Source: DASXYG01 sp036502625 (GTDB lineage Bacteria; Actinomycetota; Actinomycetes; Streptosporangiales; Streptosporangiaceae). From it: 64,000 bases of DNA. Both the position numbers and the translations under genes were made by a program. The notes beneath the pieces are model-generated. The model ran no database searches. It was not told where the DNA came from and saw only the letters and a program-made list of their open reading frames with translations. The stretch covers positions 1 to 64,000 of the forward strand of contig DASXYG010000126.1 in the NCBI GenBank assembly GCA_036502625.1, written 5' to 3'. How positions within the stretch are numbered: the first letter of the stretch is position 1; each line of letters starts with the position of its first letter. Positions 33,767-43,262 of the stretch are shown in pieces.

Positions 33767-36496
33767 ATGAGCACGCCCGCCCAGCGGTACGCCGCGTTCC
33801 GGGCCCGCCAGTCCGAGAGGGGCTCCGCGCCCCACCTCGACGACTTCCGCGGCCTGTACGACTTCGACTTCGACGAGTTCCAGATCGAGGCGTGCCGCGC
33901 CCTCGAAGGCGGAGACGGCGTGCTCGTCGCCGCGCCCACCGGGTCGGGCAAGACGGTCGTCGGTGAGTTCGCCGTGCACCTCGCGCTGGCCACCGGCATG
34001 AAGTGCTTCTACACCACGCCCATCAAGGCGCTGTCGAACCAGAAGTACAACGACCTCGTGGCGCGCCACGGCGCCGCGAACGTGGGGCTGCTGACCGGCG
34101 ACAACACGGTCAACGGCGAGGCGCCCGTGGTGGTGATGACCACCGAGGTGCTGCGCAACATGCTCTACGCCTCGTCCGCCACGCTGTCCGGCCTGGGCTT
34201 CGTGGTGCTCGACGAGGTGCACTACCTGGCCGACCGGTTCCGCGGCGCGGTGTGGGAAGAGGTCATCATCCACCTGCCCGAGTCGGTGCGGGTGGTGGCG
34301 CTGTCGGCCACGGTCAGCAACGCCGAGGAGTTCGGCGAGTGGCTGCAGACCGTCCGCGGCGACACGACCGTCATCGTCGACGAGCACCGCCCCGTGCCGC
34401 TGTTCCAGCACATGCTGGTCGGGCCGCGCATGTACGACCTGTTCGTCGACGACCGGGGCGAGCAGCGGGTCAACGAGTCGCTGCTGCGCATCGCCCGCGA
34501 CGACACCCGCTACCAACGGGAGCGCCGCAACCGGCCGAAACGCGGCGGCTACCCGCCGCGCCGCCCGCGGTTCAACCCGCCGTCCCGGGTCGACATCGTC
34601 GAGCGGCTCGACCAGGCGGGGCTGCTGCCGGCGATCACGTTCATCTTCAGCCGCGCCGGGTGCGACGCGGCCGTCCGCCAGTGCCTGAACAGCGGCCTGC
34701 GGCTGACCACGGCCGACGAGCGCCGCGAGATCCGGGCGTTCGTCGAGAAGGCGTCGTCCGACATCCCCGACAGCGACCTCGGCGTGCTCGGCTACGGCGA
34801 GTTCCTGGCCGGCCTGGAGAACGGCGTCGCCGCGCACCACGCCGGCATGCTGCCCACGTTCAAGGAGATCGTCGAGGGCCTGTTCGTCCGCGGCCTGGTC
34901 AAGGCGGTGTTCGCGACCGAGACGCTGGCGCTCGGCATCAACATGCCGGCGCGGTCCGTGGTGATCGAGAAGCTCGACAAATGGAACGGCGAGACCCACG
35001 CCGACCTCACCCCGGGGGAGTACACCCAGCTCACCGGCCGCGCGGGGCGCCGCGGCATCGACGTCGAGGGCCACGCGGTGGTCGTCTGGCAGCCGGGCGT
35101 CGACCCGGTGTCGGTCGGCGGCCTGGCCAGCACCCGTACGTATCCGCTGAACTCCAGCTTCAAGCCGTCGTACAACATGGCCGTCAACCTCGTCGGGCAG
35201 GTCGGCCGCGACCGCGCGCGCAACCTCCTGGAGGCGTCGTTCGCGCAGTTCCAGGCCGACCGCGCCGTGGTGGGCCTGGCCCGGCAGATGCGCAAGAGCG
35301 AAGACGCGCTGCTCGGCTACTCCGAGGCGATGACCTGCGACCAGGGCGACTTCGCGGAATACGCCGCGATGCGCCGCGAGCTGTCCGACCGCGAGGCCGA
35401 CGGCGCGCGGCAGCGCAGCGCCGCGCGGCGCGCCGAGGCCGCGAAGTCCCTGGAGAGGCTGCGCCCCGGCGACATCATCCGGGTGCCGGGCGGCAAGCGC
35501 GCCGGCATGGCGGTGATCATCGACCCGGGGCTGAACCGCCCGGAGCCCGCGCCGCTGGTCCTGACGATCGGCCGCCAGGTCAAGCGGCTGTCCCTGATCG
35601 ACTTCCCGTCGCCGGTCGAGCCGGTCGCGCGCGTGCGCATCCCCAATTCGTTCAGCGCCCGTTCGCCGCAGCACCGCCGCGACCTGGCGTCCACGCTGCG
35701 CAACAAGCTGGCCGAGACCGACGACCACCGCCGCGGCGACGGCAAGTCGGGGCCGCGCGGCGACGACCCCGAGATCGCCCGGCTGCGCCGCGAGCTGCGC
35801 GCCCACCCCTGCCACGCCTGCCCCGACCGCGAGGAGCACGCCCGCTGGGCGGAGCGCTACTTCCGGCTCAAGCGCGAGGTCGACGGCCTGCGGCGGCGCG
35901 TCGAGGCCCGGTCGCACGTCATCACCCGTACGTTCGACCGCGTCTGCGCCGTCCTCGAGAAGCTCGGCTACCTCACCGGCGGCGGCGAGCGCGTCACCGA
36001 CGCCGGGCGCCGCCTCGGTCGGCTCTACTCCGAGATGGACCTCCTCACCGCCGAATGCCTGCGCACGAAGGTGTGGTCCGGGCTGGGCCCGGCGGAGCTG
36101 GCGGCCTGCGTGTCGGCGCTGGTGTACGAGGAGCGGCGTCCGGAGGACCGCGGCGGCGTGCGGCTGCCCGGCGGCGCGGCCACGCCCGCACTGGAGGAGA
36201 TGCACCGCCTGTGGGGCGAGCTCGACGACGTCGAGTCGGCGCACAAACTGTCGTTCCTGCGCGAGCCCGAGCCCGGGTTCGCGTGGACGGCGTACCGCTG
36301 GGCCAACGGCGCCGGTCTTGACACCGTGCTCCGGGAGTCCGACCTGACGGCGGGCGACTTCGTGCGCTGGATGAAGCAGCTCCTCGACCTGCTCGGCCAG
36401 ATCGCCACCGCCGGCGACGACCCCGTGGCGGCCACCGCCCGGCGCGCCGCCGACGCGGTGCGCCGCGGTGTCGTGGCCTACTCCTCGGTGACCTGA
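33767..36496 (+). CDS. helY: HelY-type DEAD/DEAH superfamily 2 helicase (Ski2/Mtr4-like)
   Basis: 909 residues. Walker A APTGSGKT (56-63), DEVH (149-152), SAT, and the helicase C-terminal QLTGRAGRRGID motif are all present. After about 560 comes an extended region and a C-terminal DSHCT-like domain. It belongs to the RNA helicase group related to Ski2/Mtr4; HelY is Rv2092c. Order pafC-tatA-tatC-helY matches mycobacteria. An ATG at 33713 upstream overlaps the promoter and is rejected. Its promoter suggests DNA-damage induction. Confidence 0.93.
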   Translation: MSTPAQRYAAFRARQSERGSAPHLDDFRGLYDFDFDEFQIEACRALEGGDGVLVAAPTGSGKTVVGEFAVHLALATGMKCFYTTPIKALSNQKYNDLVARHGAANVGLLTGDNTVNGEAPVVVMTTEVLRNMLYASSATLSGLGFVVLDEVHYLADRFRGAVWEEVIIHLPESVRVVALSATVSNAEEFGEWLQTVRGDTTVIVDEHRPVPLFQHMLVGPRMYDLFVDDRGEQRVNESLLRIARDDTRYQRERRNRPKRGGYPPRRPRFNPPSRVDIVERLDQAGLLPAITFIFSRAGCDAAVRQCLNSGLRLTTADERREIRAFVEKASSDIPDSDLGVLGYGEFLAGLENGVAAHHAGMLPTFKEIVEGLFVRGLVKAVFATETLALGINMPARSVVIEKLDKWNGETHADLTPGEYTQLTGRAGRRGIDVEGHAVVVWQPGVDPVSVGGLASTRTYPLNSSFKPSYNMAVNLVGQVGRDRARNLLEASFAQFQADRAVVGLARQMRKSEDALLGYSEAMTCDQGDFAEYAAMRRELSDREADGARQRSAARRAEAAKSLERLRPGDIIRVPGGKRAGMAVIIDPGLNRPEPAPLVLTIGRQVKRLSLIDFPSPVEPVARVRIPNSFSARSPQHRRDLASTLRNKLAETDDHRRGDGKSGPRGDDPEIARLRRELRAHPCHACPDREEHARWAERYFRLKREVDGLRRRVEARSHVITRTFDRVCAVLEKLGYLTGGGERVTDAGRRLGRLYSEMDLLTAECLRTKVWSGLGPAELAACVSALVYEERRPEDRGGVRLPGGAATPALEEMHRLWGELDDVESAHKLSFLREPEPGFAWTAYRWANGAGLDTVLRESDLTAGDFVRWMKQLLDLLGQIATAGDDPVAATARRAADAVRRGVVAYSSVT

Positions 36497-36515
36497 CCGC
36501 CGCGCCCGCGCCGGG

Positions 36516-38006
36516 TCAGCGGCGGCAGGCCGCGCCCTTGCAGTGCTCCAGGCGGCGCACCAGCGCGGCCATCCGCTGCCGCTGCGCGGGCTTCAGCTTC
36601 TTGTACGTGTTGTCCAGCTCGTACGGGTCCTTGCGGAGGTTGTAGTACTCGCGCTCGCCGTCGCTGTACACCCCGTACTCGTCGTGCAGGGTGCGGACCG
36701 CTTCGTAGCTGGGCGGGTTGCCGCTGCCCATCAGCGGGACGTCCGGGTCGTTCTTGTCGAGGTCGGGGCCGTGGTGCTCGATCAGCACGGCGGCGCGCTT
36801 CTGCCACGTGCCCTGCCGGGTGAGCAGCGGCAGCAGCGACTTGCCGTCGACGTCGGGCAGCGGGCGGCCGCCGCCCATGGCGGTGAACGTCGGGCAGAGG
36901 TCGGTGTTGGCGGTCAGCGCGTTCTCGGTGCGGCCCGCCTTGATCTTCGGGCCGACCGCGACGAACGGCACGTGGATGTCGATGTCGAACGTGGTGAGCT
37001 TGCCCTGGCGCAGCCGGTGCTCGCCGAGGTGGAGGCCGTTGTCGGACGCGAAGACGACGTACGTGTTCTTCGCGATGCCGCGGGCCTTCAGCAGCGCGCG
37101 GACCCGGCCGATCATCTGGTTGACCGCCTGCACCGACCGCACGCGCGAACGGAACTGCTGGTCGATCTGGCGGATCCACTTCTGGGTCAGCGGCCGGTGG
37201 TTCTTGATCCACGCCGGCTTGTCCGTCATGTCGGCCTCGTTGAACGAGGGGCTGCGCGGCGCCTTGAGCTTGGCGTACTTCTTCATGTCGCGCGGCGCCG
37301 CCGTGGCCGGGAGGTGCGGCGCGAACGTCGCCAGCTCCAGCATGAACGGCTTGTTCAGCCGGACCGAGTCGTTGATGAACCCCAGGCCGCGGTTGGCGAT
37401 CTGGTCGGTGAGGTAGTCCTGCGGGCGGTGCGGGTGCCACTCGGGGCGGCCGTTGACGTTCAGCCAGTAGTTGTACTCCGGGTAGCCGTTGCCGGTGACC
37501 GCCCACTGGGACCAGCCCGGGGGTACGAACGGCTTGCGGCCGCCGAGCTTGGCGCGCGGGTTGTACCGGTTGAGGTACTTGCCCATCAGGGCGGTGCGGT
37601 AGCCGGCGCTTTGCAGGGACGTCGCGAACGTCTGCTTCTCCTCGCCGCGGGAGTGGAACGCGGCGAACCCGCCGTCGTCGCCGGCGTTGGAGAAGATGTG
37701 CGTGTTGTGCGGCAGCTTCCCGGTGAACGTGGTGGCGCGCGACGGGCAGCACAGGGAGTTCGTCACGAAGTAGTTCTGCAGACTGGTGCCGTCCTTCTCC
37801 ATCTTCTGCACCTCGGGCATGTAGCGCACGAGGTTGCGGGAGAGGTCGTCGGTCAGCACGAAGACGATGTTGGGGCGCTCGCCCATGTGCAGTTTCGCGG
37901 GTGCCGCGTGCTCCTGCTTGCCGGCCGTTGAACAGGCGGCGAGCGTCAGCGCGGACACTGCCGCGACGGCGGACACGACGAGCCGGGACGTCGTGAAACG
38001 CGGCAT
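36516..38006 (-). CDS. Lipoprotein sulfatase
   Basis: 496 residues. The signal peptide has lipobox LAAC (Cys25). The sulfatase fold starts RPNIVFVLTDDLSRN, with the metal-binding DD. The formylglycine site C86-C-P-S-R90 fits C-x-P-S-R in NSLCCPSRATTFTG, followed by GKYLNRY and a second metal site VFASDNGLHLGEH. It is a membrane-anchored arylsulfatase-like enzyme needing formylglycine activation; substrate unknown. It is convergent with helY and begins the minus-strand accessory block. Confidence 0.93.
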   Translation of the reverse strand: MPRFTTSRLVVSAVAAVSALTLAACSTAGKQEHAAPAKLHMGERPNIVFVLTDDLSRNLVRYMPEVQKMEKDGTSLQNYFVTNSLCCPSRATTFTGKLPHNTHIFSNAGDDGGFAAFHSRGEEKQTFATSLQSAGYRTALMGKYLNRYNPRAKLGGRKPFVPPGWSQWAVTGNGYPEYNYWLNVNGRPEWHPHRPQDYLTDQIANRGLGFINDSVRLNKPFMLELATFAPHLPATAAPRDMKKYAKLKAPRSPSFNEADMTDKPAWIKNHRPLTQKWIRQIDQQFRSRVRSVQAVNQMIGRVRALLKARGIAKNTYVVFASDNGLHLGEHRLRQGKLTTFDIDIHVPFVAVGPKIKAGRTENALTANTDLCPTFTAMGGGRPLPDVDGKSLLPLLTRQGTWQKRAAVLIEHHGPDLDKNDPDVPLMGSGNPPSYEAVRTLHDEYGVYSDGEREYYNLRKDPYELDNTYKKLKPAQRQRMAALVRRLEHCKGAACRR

Positions 38007-38111
38007 GGAGGAGACCTCTCGGTTCGTGGGGGGAACTGCGCGTCACCGATCCTATGGTCCGGTAAAGGCCCTCCAGCCCGGTTGGCGTAAAGCTTTGGTG
38101 TGGTGGACGCC

Positions 38112-41100
38112 TCAGGTGGCCGTACGGGACCGCTGTTCCGCGCGTGCCGTCTCGGCTTCCTCGTGCAGGCCGAGGCCGTCGTAGGCCTCGGCGAGGTAGC
38201 CGAGGGTCTCGCGCATGGCGGGCAGGTTGTCGGTCTCGGCCCAGATGCGGCGGGCGGCTTCGAGGTCGGCGCAGGCCTCTTCGAGGTCGCCGCGTGCGTG
38301 GTGGACGCGGCCGAGGAGCTGGTAGGCCTTGGCCTTCTTGAACCGGTCGGCGAGGGACTTCTCGATTTCCAGGGCTTGGCGGGCGCGGTAGAGGGCCTCG
38401 CCGAGGCGGCCGGCGTCGAGGTGGATCTTGGCGAGGGTGTCGAGGACGGCGGATTCGCCGTAGCGGTCCTGCACGCGGCGGCTGATGTCCAGGGCCAGCT
38501 CGGCGTGGCGGGCCGCGCGGTCGAGGTGCTCGCCCTGGCGCTTCAGCGACCAGGTGGCGCGTTCGGTCGTGGCCATGGTGTGCAGGGCGTCGCCGAGGCC
38601 GCGCAGGTCGCTGATGCGCTCGCGGATGGCGCGCGACTCCCGGGCGTGCGCCCCGGCCTCGTCCAGCCACCGCTGCCCGGCGGCGAGGTCGCCCGTACGC
38701 GCGGCCTGCTCGCCGACGTCGCGTTCGACGCGGGCCAGGGCGTCGAGGGCCTCGGCCTCGCCGCGTTTGTCGCCGATGGCGCGGCAGGTGGCCAGGGCGT
38801 CGGCGGCGCGGCGTTCGGCGACGTCGTAGCGGTGCTGGCGGCGGACGATCAGCGCGATGACGCCGAGGGCCTCGGCCTCGCCGCGTCTGTCGCCGATGTC
38901 GCGGCGGATGGCCAGCGCCTGTTCGGTGTGGCGCAGGGCGTCAGCGTAGCGGCCCTTGCGGCGCAGCACCTGGGCGATGTTGATCAGCGCCTCCGCCTCG
39001 CCGTCGCGGCTGGCGATGTCGCGGCGGATCTTCAGCGCGGCGTGCGCGTTGGCCAGCGCCCGGTCGTACTGCGTCGTGCGCCAGCAGGTGATGGAGATCT
39101 CCGACAGCAGCTCGGCCTCGCCGTCGCGGTCGCCGATCGTCCGGCGGATGCGCAGCGCCTCGATGAACCGCTCCAGGGCCTGCTCGTACTTCGACAGGGC
39201 GTACTCGATACGGCCCAGCACCGTCAGGCACTCGGCCTCGCCATAGCGGTCGCCGATCGCCGCGCGCAGCGGCCGGGCCCGCTCGACCAGCTCACGGGCG
39301 TCCTTATAGTCGGCCGTCAGCCTCCGCAGATCCCCCAGCTCGGTCAGCGACTCGCCCACACCGCGCTGGTCGGTCAGGGACTCGCGGATCCGCAGCGCCC
39401 GCTCCGCGTGCTTGCGCGCCCGGTCGTAATGCCCCTGCCGACCCGCGATACGCGCCATGCACTGCAGCGTCTCCGCCGCCCCGTGCCGGTCGCCGATGTC
39501 ACGACGGATCGCCAGCGCGCTCTGCGACTCCTCCAGCGCGGCCGTGTAGTCACCGAGCCGGATGCGGTTCAACGCCGTCTCGTGCCGGCTGTCCGCCTCG
39601 CCCCGCCGGTCACCGATCTCCCGCCGGATGTCCAGCGCACGCCGGGCGTCCCGCTCGGCCATGGGCAGCACCGACAGCGCCCGATAACACCGGGTGAGCA
39701 GGTCGAACGTGTCCGCCATGCCCGACCGGTCGCCGATCTCGTGGCAGATGTCCAGCGCGTGCAGCGCGGAGTAGACGGCGCTGTGCACCCGTCCGGTCAT
39801 CTGCCGTACGGTCGCCAGGTAGCGCAGCGACTCGGCCTCGCCGTGCTGGTCGCCGATCTCCTGCTGGATGCGCAGCGCGGTGCTCGCCTGCCGCTCGGCC
39901 TCCGGGTAGTCGGCGGTGTGCCAGTGGACGTTGGCGATCTGCGCGCGCAGCTCCGCCTCGCCCTGCCGGTCGCCCATGTCGGCGTGGATGGCCAGGGCCT
40001 GCTCGGCGTTGTCGATGGCCTCGGCGTACGCGCTGACCGCGCGGTGGCAGCGCGCGATGTTCAGCCGCGTGCCCGCCTCGCCGCGCCGGTCGCCGGCCTG
40101 CTGGTGCAGCTCGAGCGCCCGGTTGTGGTGTTCGAGCGCCTTGTGGTAGTCGCTGCGCAGGAACTCCGCGCGGCCCATGCAGTCCAGCGCCGCGCCCTCG
40201 CCGCGCTGGTCGCCGATGGCGCGCCGGATGGCCAGGGCCTGCTCGGCGCGGGCGAGCGCCTCGTCGTAGCGGGCGAGGACGATCTGGATGTCGGCGATGT
40301 TGACGAGGATCTCGGCCTCGCCGTGCGGGTCGCCGAGGTGGCGGCGTACGTCGAGGGCCTGTTCGGTCTGGGCGAGCGCGGTGGGGTAGTCGGCCAGCCG
40401 GTAGCGGATGCGGCCGATGGTGTTGCGCAGGGTGGACTCGCCGTACGGGTCCTGGGTGAGGCGGGTGATCTCCAGCGCCTTCTGGGCCTCGGCGAGCGCC
40501 GCCGGGTACTCGCCGAGCTCGCGCAGGGACACCGCGAGGTGGTGGCCCATGAACACCTGGGCGTGCAGGTCCTCCGAGCCGCGCGCGCAGGTCAGCCCGA
40601 GCCGGTGCACCCACACGTTGTCGTGGTGGTAGCCGCGCAGGTCGAGGTAGTCGAACAGGGCGTCGGCCAGCTCCCACGCCATCTGCCGCCATTCCTCCTC
40701 GGCGGCCTGCTCGACGCTGGTGAGCAGGTTGGCGCGCTCGGCCTCGAACCACAGCAGCCGCAGGGCGCGCGCGGTGGGGTCGCCGTGGTCGCCGGGGACG
40801 GTGTACTCCTCGCGGATGGTGCGCCGGTGGCGGTCGAGGTAGCGGCCGGCGTCCTGCGCGGTGGTGAGCTGCCGGACGATGTGCCGGTGCACGGCGGCCT
40901 GTCGCGCGACGGCGTCGTCCTCGTCGGTGACCAGCCGGCTGGCGTACTCCCACAGCAGGTCGTGCAGGCGGTGGCGGCCCGCGGCGGCGGGGGTGACGAG
41001 GTTGGCCCGCTCCAGCGCCTCGAGCAGGCCTTCGGCCGCGGCCGGGGAGACCGCCCACAGGGCGGCCACGGCGTCGGCGGTGAAGTCGGGCCCGCGCAGC

Positions 41101-42095
41101 AGGCCGAGGTAGCGGAACGCGCGCCGTTCGTCGGGCGCCAGCCGCCGGTACGACAGCTCGAACGCCGCGCTGATCACCTCGCTGTGGCCGTCCTCGCTGG
41201 TCAGGTGGGTCAGGCGGGTGCCGCTGACGAGCCGCTGGTTGGCGTCGGCGATGGAGTTCTGCTCGCGCATGGCCAGGTCGGCGAGCGCGAGCCGCAGCGC
41301 GATCGGGAGGTACGCGCAGCGCGCGGTGAGCTCGGCGGCCGCGGACGACTCGGCGGAGACGCGGCGGCTGCCGAGGACGGCGGTGACGAGCGCGAGCGCC
41401 TCGCCCGGGGTGAACACGTCGAGCCGGATCGCGTGCGCGCCCCACGCCACCAGGTCGCGCGGCTCGGTGCGGCCGGTGACGATGACCAGCGTCGGCGAGC
41501 TGCCCGGCCGCAGCGCCTCGACCTGCCGCGGGTCGGCGGCGTTGTCGAGCACGACGAGCATCGGACGGCGGGCGAGCCGGGTGCGGTACAGCGCGGCCTT
41601 GGCGTCCTCGTCGGCGGGGATCTCCTCGTCCGGGACGTTCAGCCCGTGCAGCAGGCGGCCCAGCGCCTCGCTGTTCGTCATGGACTTGTCCTCGGAGTAG
41701 CCGCGCAGGTCGACGAACAGTTGGCCGCCGGGGAACCGGTCGGCGTTGCGGCACGCCCAGTGGATGGCCATCGCGGACTTCCCGACGCCGGGCATGCCGT
41801 GCAGGACGACGGTCTCCGGGCGGCCGGAGACCGCGACGCTGTCGGCGCGGGCGTCGAGCTCGGCGAGCTGGTCGGTGCGCCCGGTGAACTTCGCGATGTC
41901 GTGCGGGAGCTGCGCGGGGGCGATCCACTCGCGCGGCGGCTGCTGGACGATCTTGTCCCCGGCGACCGCGTCGCCGGAGACGTACGTGCTGCCGTGGAAC
42001 TCCGCGCGGGACGGGGGGCGGGCGCCGGGCACGGGGGCGTGGACGCCGGGGCCCGGCGATCGGGGGATCGCCGGGTTGTCGGTGGGTTCGGTCAT
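38112..42095 (-). CDS. STAND (NB-ARC) ATPase with TPR array, module A
   Basis: 1327 residues. Residues 1-52 are Pro-rich with the motif GDAVAGDK (41-48) shared with the neighbouring cyclase-like protein. The NB-ARC domain has P-loop GMPGVGKS (100-107), Walker B MLVVLDNA (179-186), VIVTGRT (204-210) and a GLPL-like YLPIAL (262-267). A winged-helix segment follows to about 500. Then come TPR-type repeats to the end; from about 550 to 1110 they are exactly 40 residues each with signature GDR-x-GEAE. ATPases of this type act as oligomerising switches in signalling or immunity. It starts 13 bases after the cyclase-like gene. No effector domain is seen. Confidence 0.92.
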   Translation of the reverse strand: MTEPTDNPAIPRSPGPGVHAPVPGARPPSRAEFHGSTYVSGDAVAGDKIVQQPPREWIAPAQLPHDIAKFTGRTDQLAELDARADSVAVSGRPETVVLHGMPGVGKSAMAIHWACRNADRFPGGQLFVDLRGYSEDKSMTNSEALGRLLHGLNVPDEEIPADEDAKAALYRTRLARRPMLVVLDNAADPRQVEALRPGSSPTLVIVTGRTEPRDLVAWGAHAIRLDVFTPGEALALVTAVLGSRRVSAESSAAAELTARCAYLPIALRLALADLAMREQNSIADANQRLVSGTRLTHLTSEDGHSEVISAAFELSYRRLAPDERRAFRYLGLLRGPDFTADAVAALWAVSPAAAEGLLEALERANLVTPAAAGRHRLHDLLWEYASRLVTDEDDAVARQAAVHRHIVRQLTTAQDAGRYLDRHRRTIREEYTVPGDHGDPTARALRLLWFEAERANLLTSVEQAAEEEWRQMAWELADALFDYLDLRGYHHDNVWVHRLGLTCARGSEDLHAQVFMGHHLAVSLRELGEYPAALAEAQKALEITRLTQDPYGESTLRNTIGRIRYRLADYPTALAQTEQALDVRRHLGDPHGEAEILVNIADIQIVLARYDEALARAEQALAIRRAIGDQRGEGAALDCMGRAEFLRSDYHKALEHHNRALELHQQAGDRRGEAGTRLNIARCHRAVSAYAEAIDNAEQALAIHADMGDRQGEAELRAQIANVHWHTADYPEAERQASTALRIQQEIGDQHGEAESLRYLATVRQMTGRVHSAVYSALHALDICHEIGDRSGMADTFDLLTRCYRALSVLPMAERDARRALDIRREIGDRRGEADSRHETALNRIRLGDYTAALEESQSALAIRRDIGDRHGAAETLQCMARIAGRQGHYDRARKHAERALRIRESLTDQRGVGESLTELGDLRRLTADYKDARELVERARPLRAAIGDRYGEAECLTVLGRIEYALSKYEQALERFIEALRIRRTIGDRDGEAELLSEISITCWRTTQYDRALANAHAALKIRRDIASRDGEAEALINIAQVLRRKGRYADALRHTEQALAIRRDIGDRRGEAEALGVIALIVRRQHRYDVAERRAADALATCRAIGDKRGEAEALDALARVERDVGEQAARTGDLAAGQRWLDEAGAHARESRAIRERISDLRGLGDALHTMATTERATWSLKRQGEHLDRAARHAELALDISRRVQDRYGESAVLDTLAKIHLDAGRLGEALYRARQALEIEKSLADRFKKAKAYQLLGRVHHARGDLEEACADLEAARRIWAETDNLPAMRETLGYLAEAYDGLGLHEEAETARAEQRSRTAT
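38761..40464 (-). repeat. Exact 120-bp coding repeats in STAND gene A
   Basis: Fifteen consecutive copies of a segment like GCGGTCGCCGAT, coding IGDR, recur at exactly 120-bp steps (38761, 38881 ... 40441) without an indel. The DNA is diverged between units but kept in register, giving 40-residue TPR units. Confidence 0.85.
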
Positions 42096-42108
42096 CCGCC
42101 CCGCCCTT

Positions 42109-42921
42109 TCACATGTACACGATCTTGTCGCCGGCGACGGCGTCCCCCCCGAATGTCACGTTCCCGAAGAAGCCGAGCACCGCGCCGCCGCCGTGCGCCG
42201 CCGGATCCGACGGACCCCCTGGTGGCACTGTAACTCCGGGATCGCCGTCGTACGGGGGACGTCCGTGTGCGGGAAGCGTCAGCCAGCCGCGGTCGTCGCC
42301 GGCGGGGACCGGCCGGTACGCCGCGGGGTCGATGGCGCCGAAACCGTGCCGGATGATGTCGTCGAACATCCGGTCGGAGGCGATGAACGCGAGGTCGGCC
42401 GCCGAGTCGCGCAGCGCCGCGCGGACCGGCGCGGAACCGGCGAGCTCCACGGTGTGGTGCACCGCCGTGCCGGTCACGCCGTACGCGTCGGAGCAGACGG
42501 GCCCGGCGTGCAGCGCCGCGCGCAGCCGCAGCCGCGCGGCGACCGAGGCGTACCGGTTGTACAGCGCCAGCCCGGCGCGCAACAGGGTGAGCAGCGGTTC
42601 GACGAGGACGGCGGGGGAGACCGACGGCGGGCCGATGATCAGGACGGCGTCGCCGCGGTCGATGTGCGCGCACGCCCGCCAGCCGATCCCCGCGTCGTCG
42701 AACGCCGACTCCAGCAGCCGGTACAGCGCGTAGCGCAGCATTCTGCGGATCTCGTCGTCGCGGTCCGCGCGGGCGAACTCGGCGATGTCGACGACCAGGA
42801 TGGCCCGGTGCGCGGGAACGTCGCGCTGTGCGGGCTCGGGCGGCGGCGGCTCCTGCCGTCGTACGACGGATGCGGATGCGCGTCGCGCGGGCGTCTCGCC
42901 CGCGAGGGTCAGGTCGGCCAC
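42109..42921 (-). CDS. Class III nucleotide cyclase-like protein, module A
   Basis: 270 residues from GTG with GGGGAGTGA upstream. Residues 38-192 fit the class III cyclase fold. VVDIAEF has the first metal Asp (D45), RGDAVLII has the second (D91), then LRLRAALHAGPVCSDAYGVT. The Asn-x3-Arg expected in the last active-site helix is H155-x3-E159 here, so activity is doubtful. Residues 250-270 are FFGNVTFGGD followed by AVAGDKIVYM, the same motif as at the N-terminus of the STAND partner 13 bases downstream. A paralogue is at 48925-49749. Confidence 0.78.
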   Translation of the reverse strand: MADLTLAGETPARRASASVVRRQEPPPPEPAQRDVPAHRAILVVDIAEFARADRDDEIRRMLRYALYRLLESAFDDAGIGWRACAHIDRGDAVLIIGPPSVSPAVLVEPLLTLLRAGLALYNRYASVAARLRLRAALHAGPVCSDAYGVTGTAVHHTVELAGSAPVRAALRDSAADLAFIASDRMFDDIIRHGFGAIDPAAYRPVPAGDDRGWLTLPAHGRPPYDGDPGVTVPPGGPSDPAAHGGGAVLGFFGNVTFGGDAVAGDKIVYM

Positions 42922-43262
42922 CGATGTTCACTCCCCGTACCGCCGACGTTCCCCCCGCGCGCCGCCCGTGCGGCGGCGTCGGCGGGCCGGCGGCCTGGTC
43001 GTTGCGTTCTCCGTTGAATGCGCCTACCGAGGCGACCGGGTCCGCGGTCACCGGATGGGGCGGCCATGGCGGCCGCGGACCCGTGCCGGGCGCGTGGCGG
43101 ACGCCGGTGGTGGTGACGTCTGGCCTTGCGGGTCGTCGTCATCATGTCCGTCCGCCGCGGTCCGCCGTTCGCGCCTCTCCCCGAATGGAATCAGCGCGCG
43201 CGTCGGCGGACCGCGGCAAACGACACAGTTCCGGGCGCCGAATCCGCCGTGGCGGACGGCCG
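42922..43262. other. 341-base gene-free gap with a 13-bp inverted repeat
   Basis: Between APH gene 1 and cyclase-like gene A on the minus strand. CCGCGGTCCGCCG (43155-43167) and CGGCGGACCGCGG (43204-43216) are a perfect 13-bp inverted repeat 36 bases apart; TCCGCC-GT-GGCGGA at 43243-43256 is a second small hairpin next to the APH stop. Probably termination plus the promoter of module A. No credible gene is seen. Confidence 0.6.

Noticed and set aside
32939..36244. Long minus-strand open frame opposite helY
   Set aside because: The translation is low-complexity and crosses the HxlR gene; helY on the plus strand has all helicase motifs.
38761..40464. Regular spacing resembling a CRISPR or satellite array
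   Set aside because: Units are 120 bp, diverged, in a coding frame, and encode TPRs.
42076..42084. A second TTGTCGGTG like the RecA-NDp half-site
   Set aside because: No TANNNT follows at 8 bases, and it lies within the STAND A coding start in the wrong orientation for any gene.
38100..42233. Very long plus-strand open frame (over 1300 codons) opposite STAND gene A
   Set aside because: It is a by-product of GC-rich codon structure and the 120-bp repeats. The minus strand has P-loop, Walker B and TPR motifs, and the plus frame has none.
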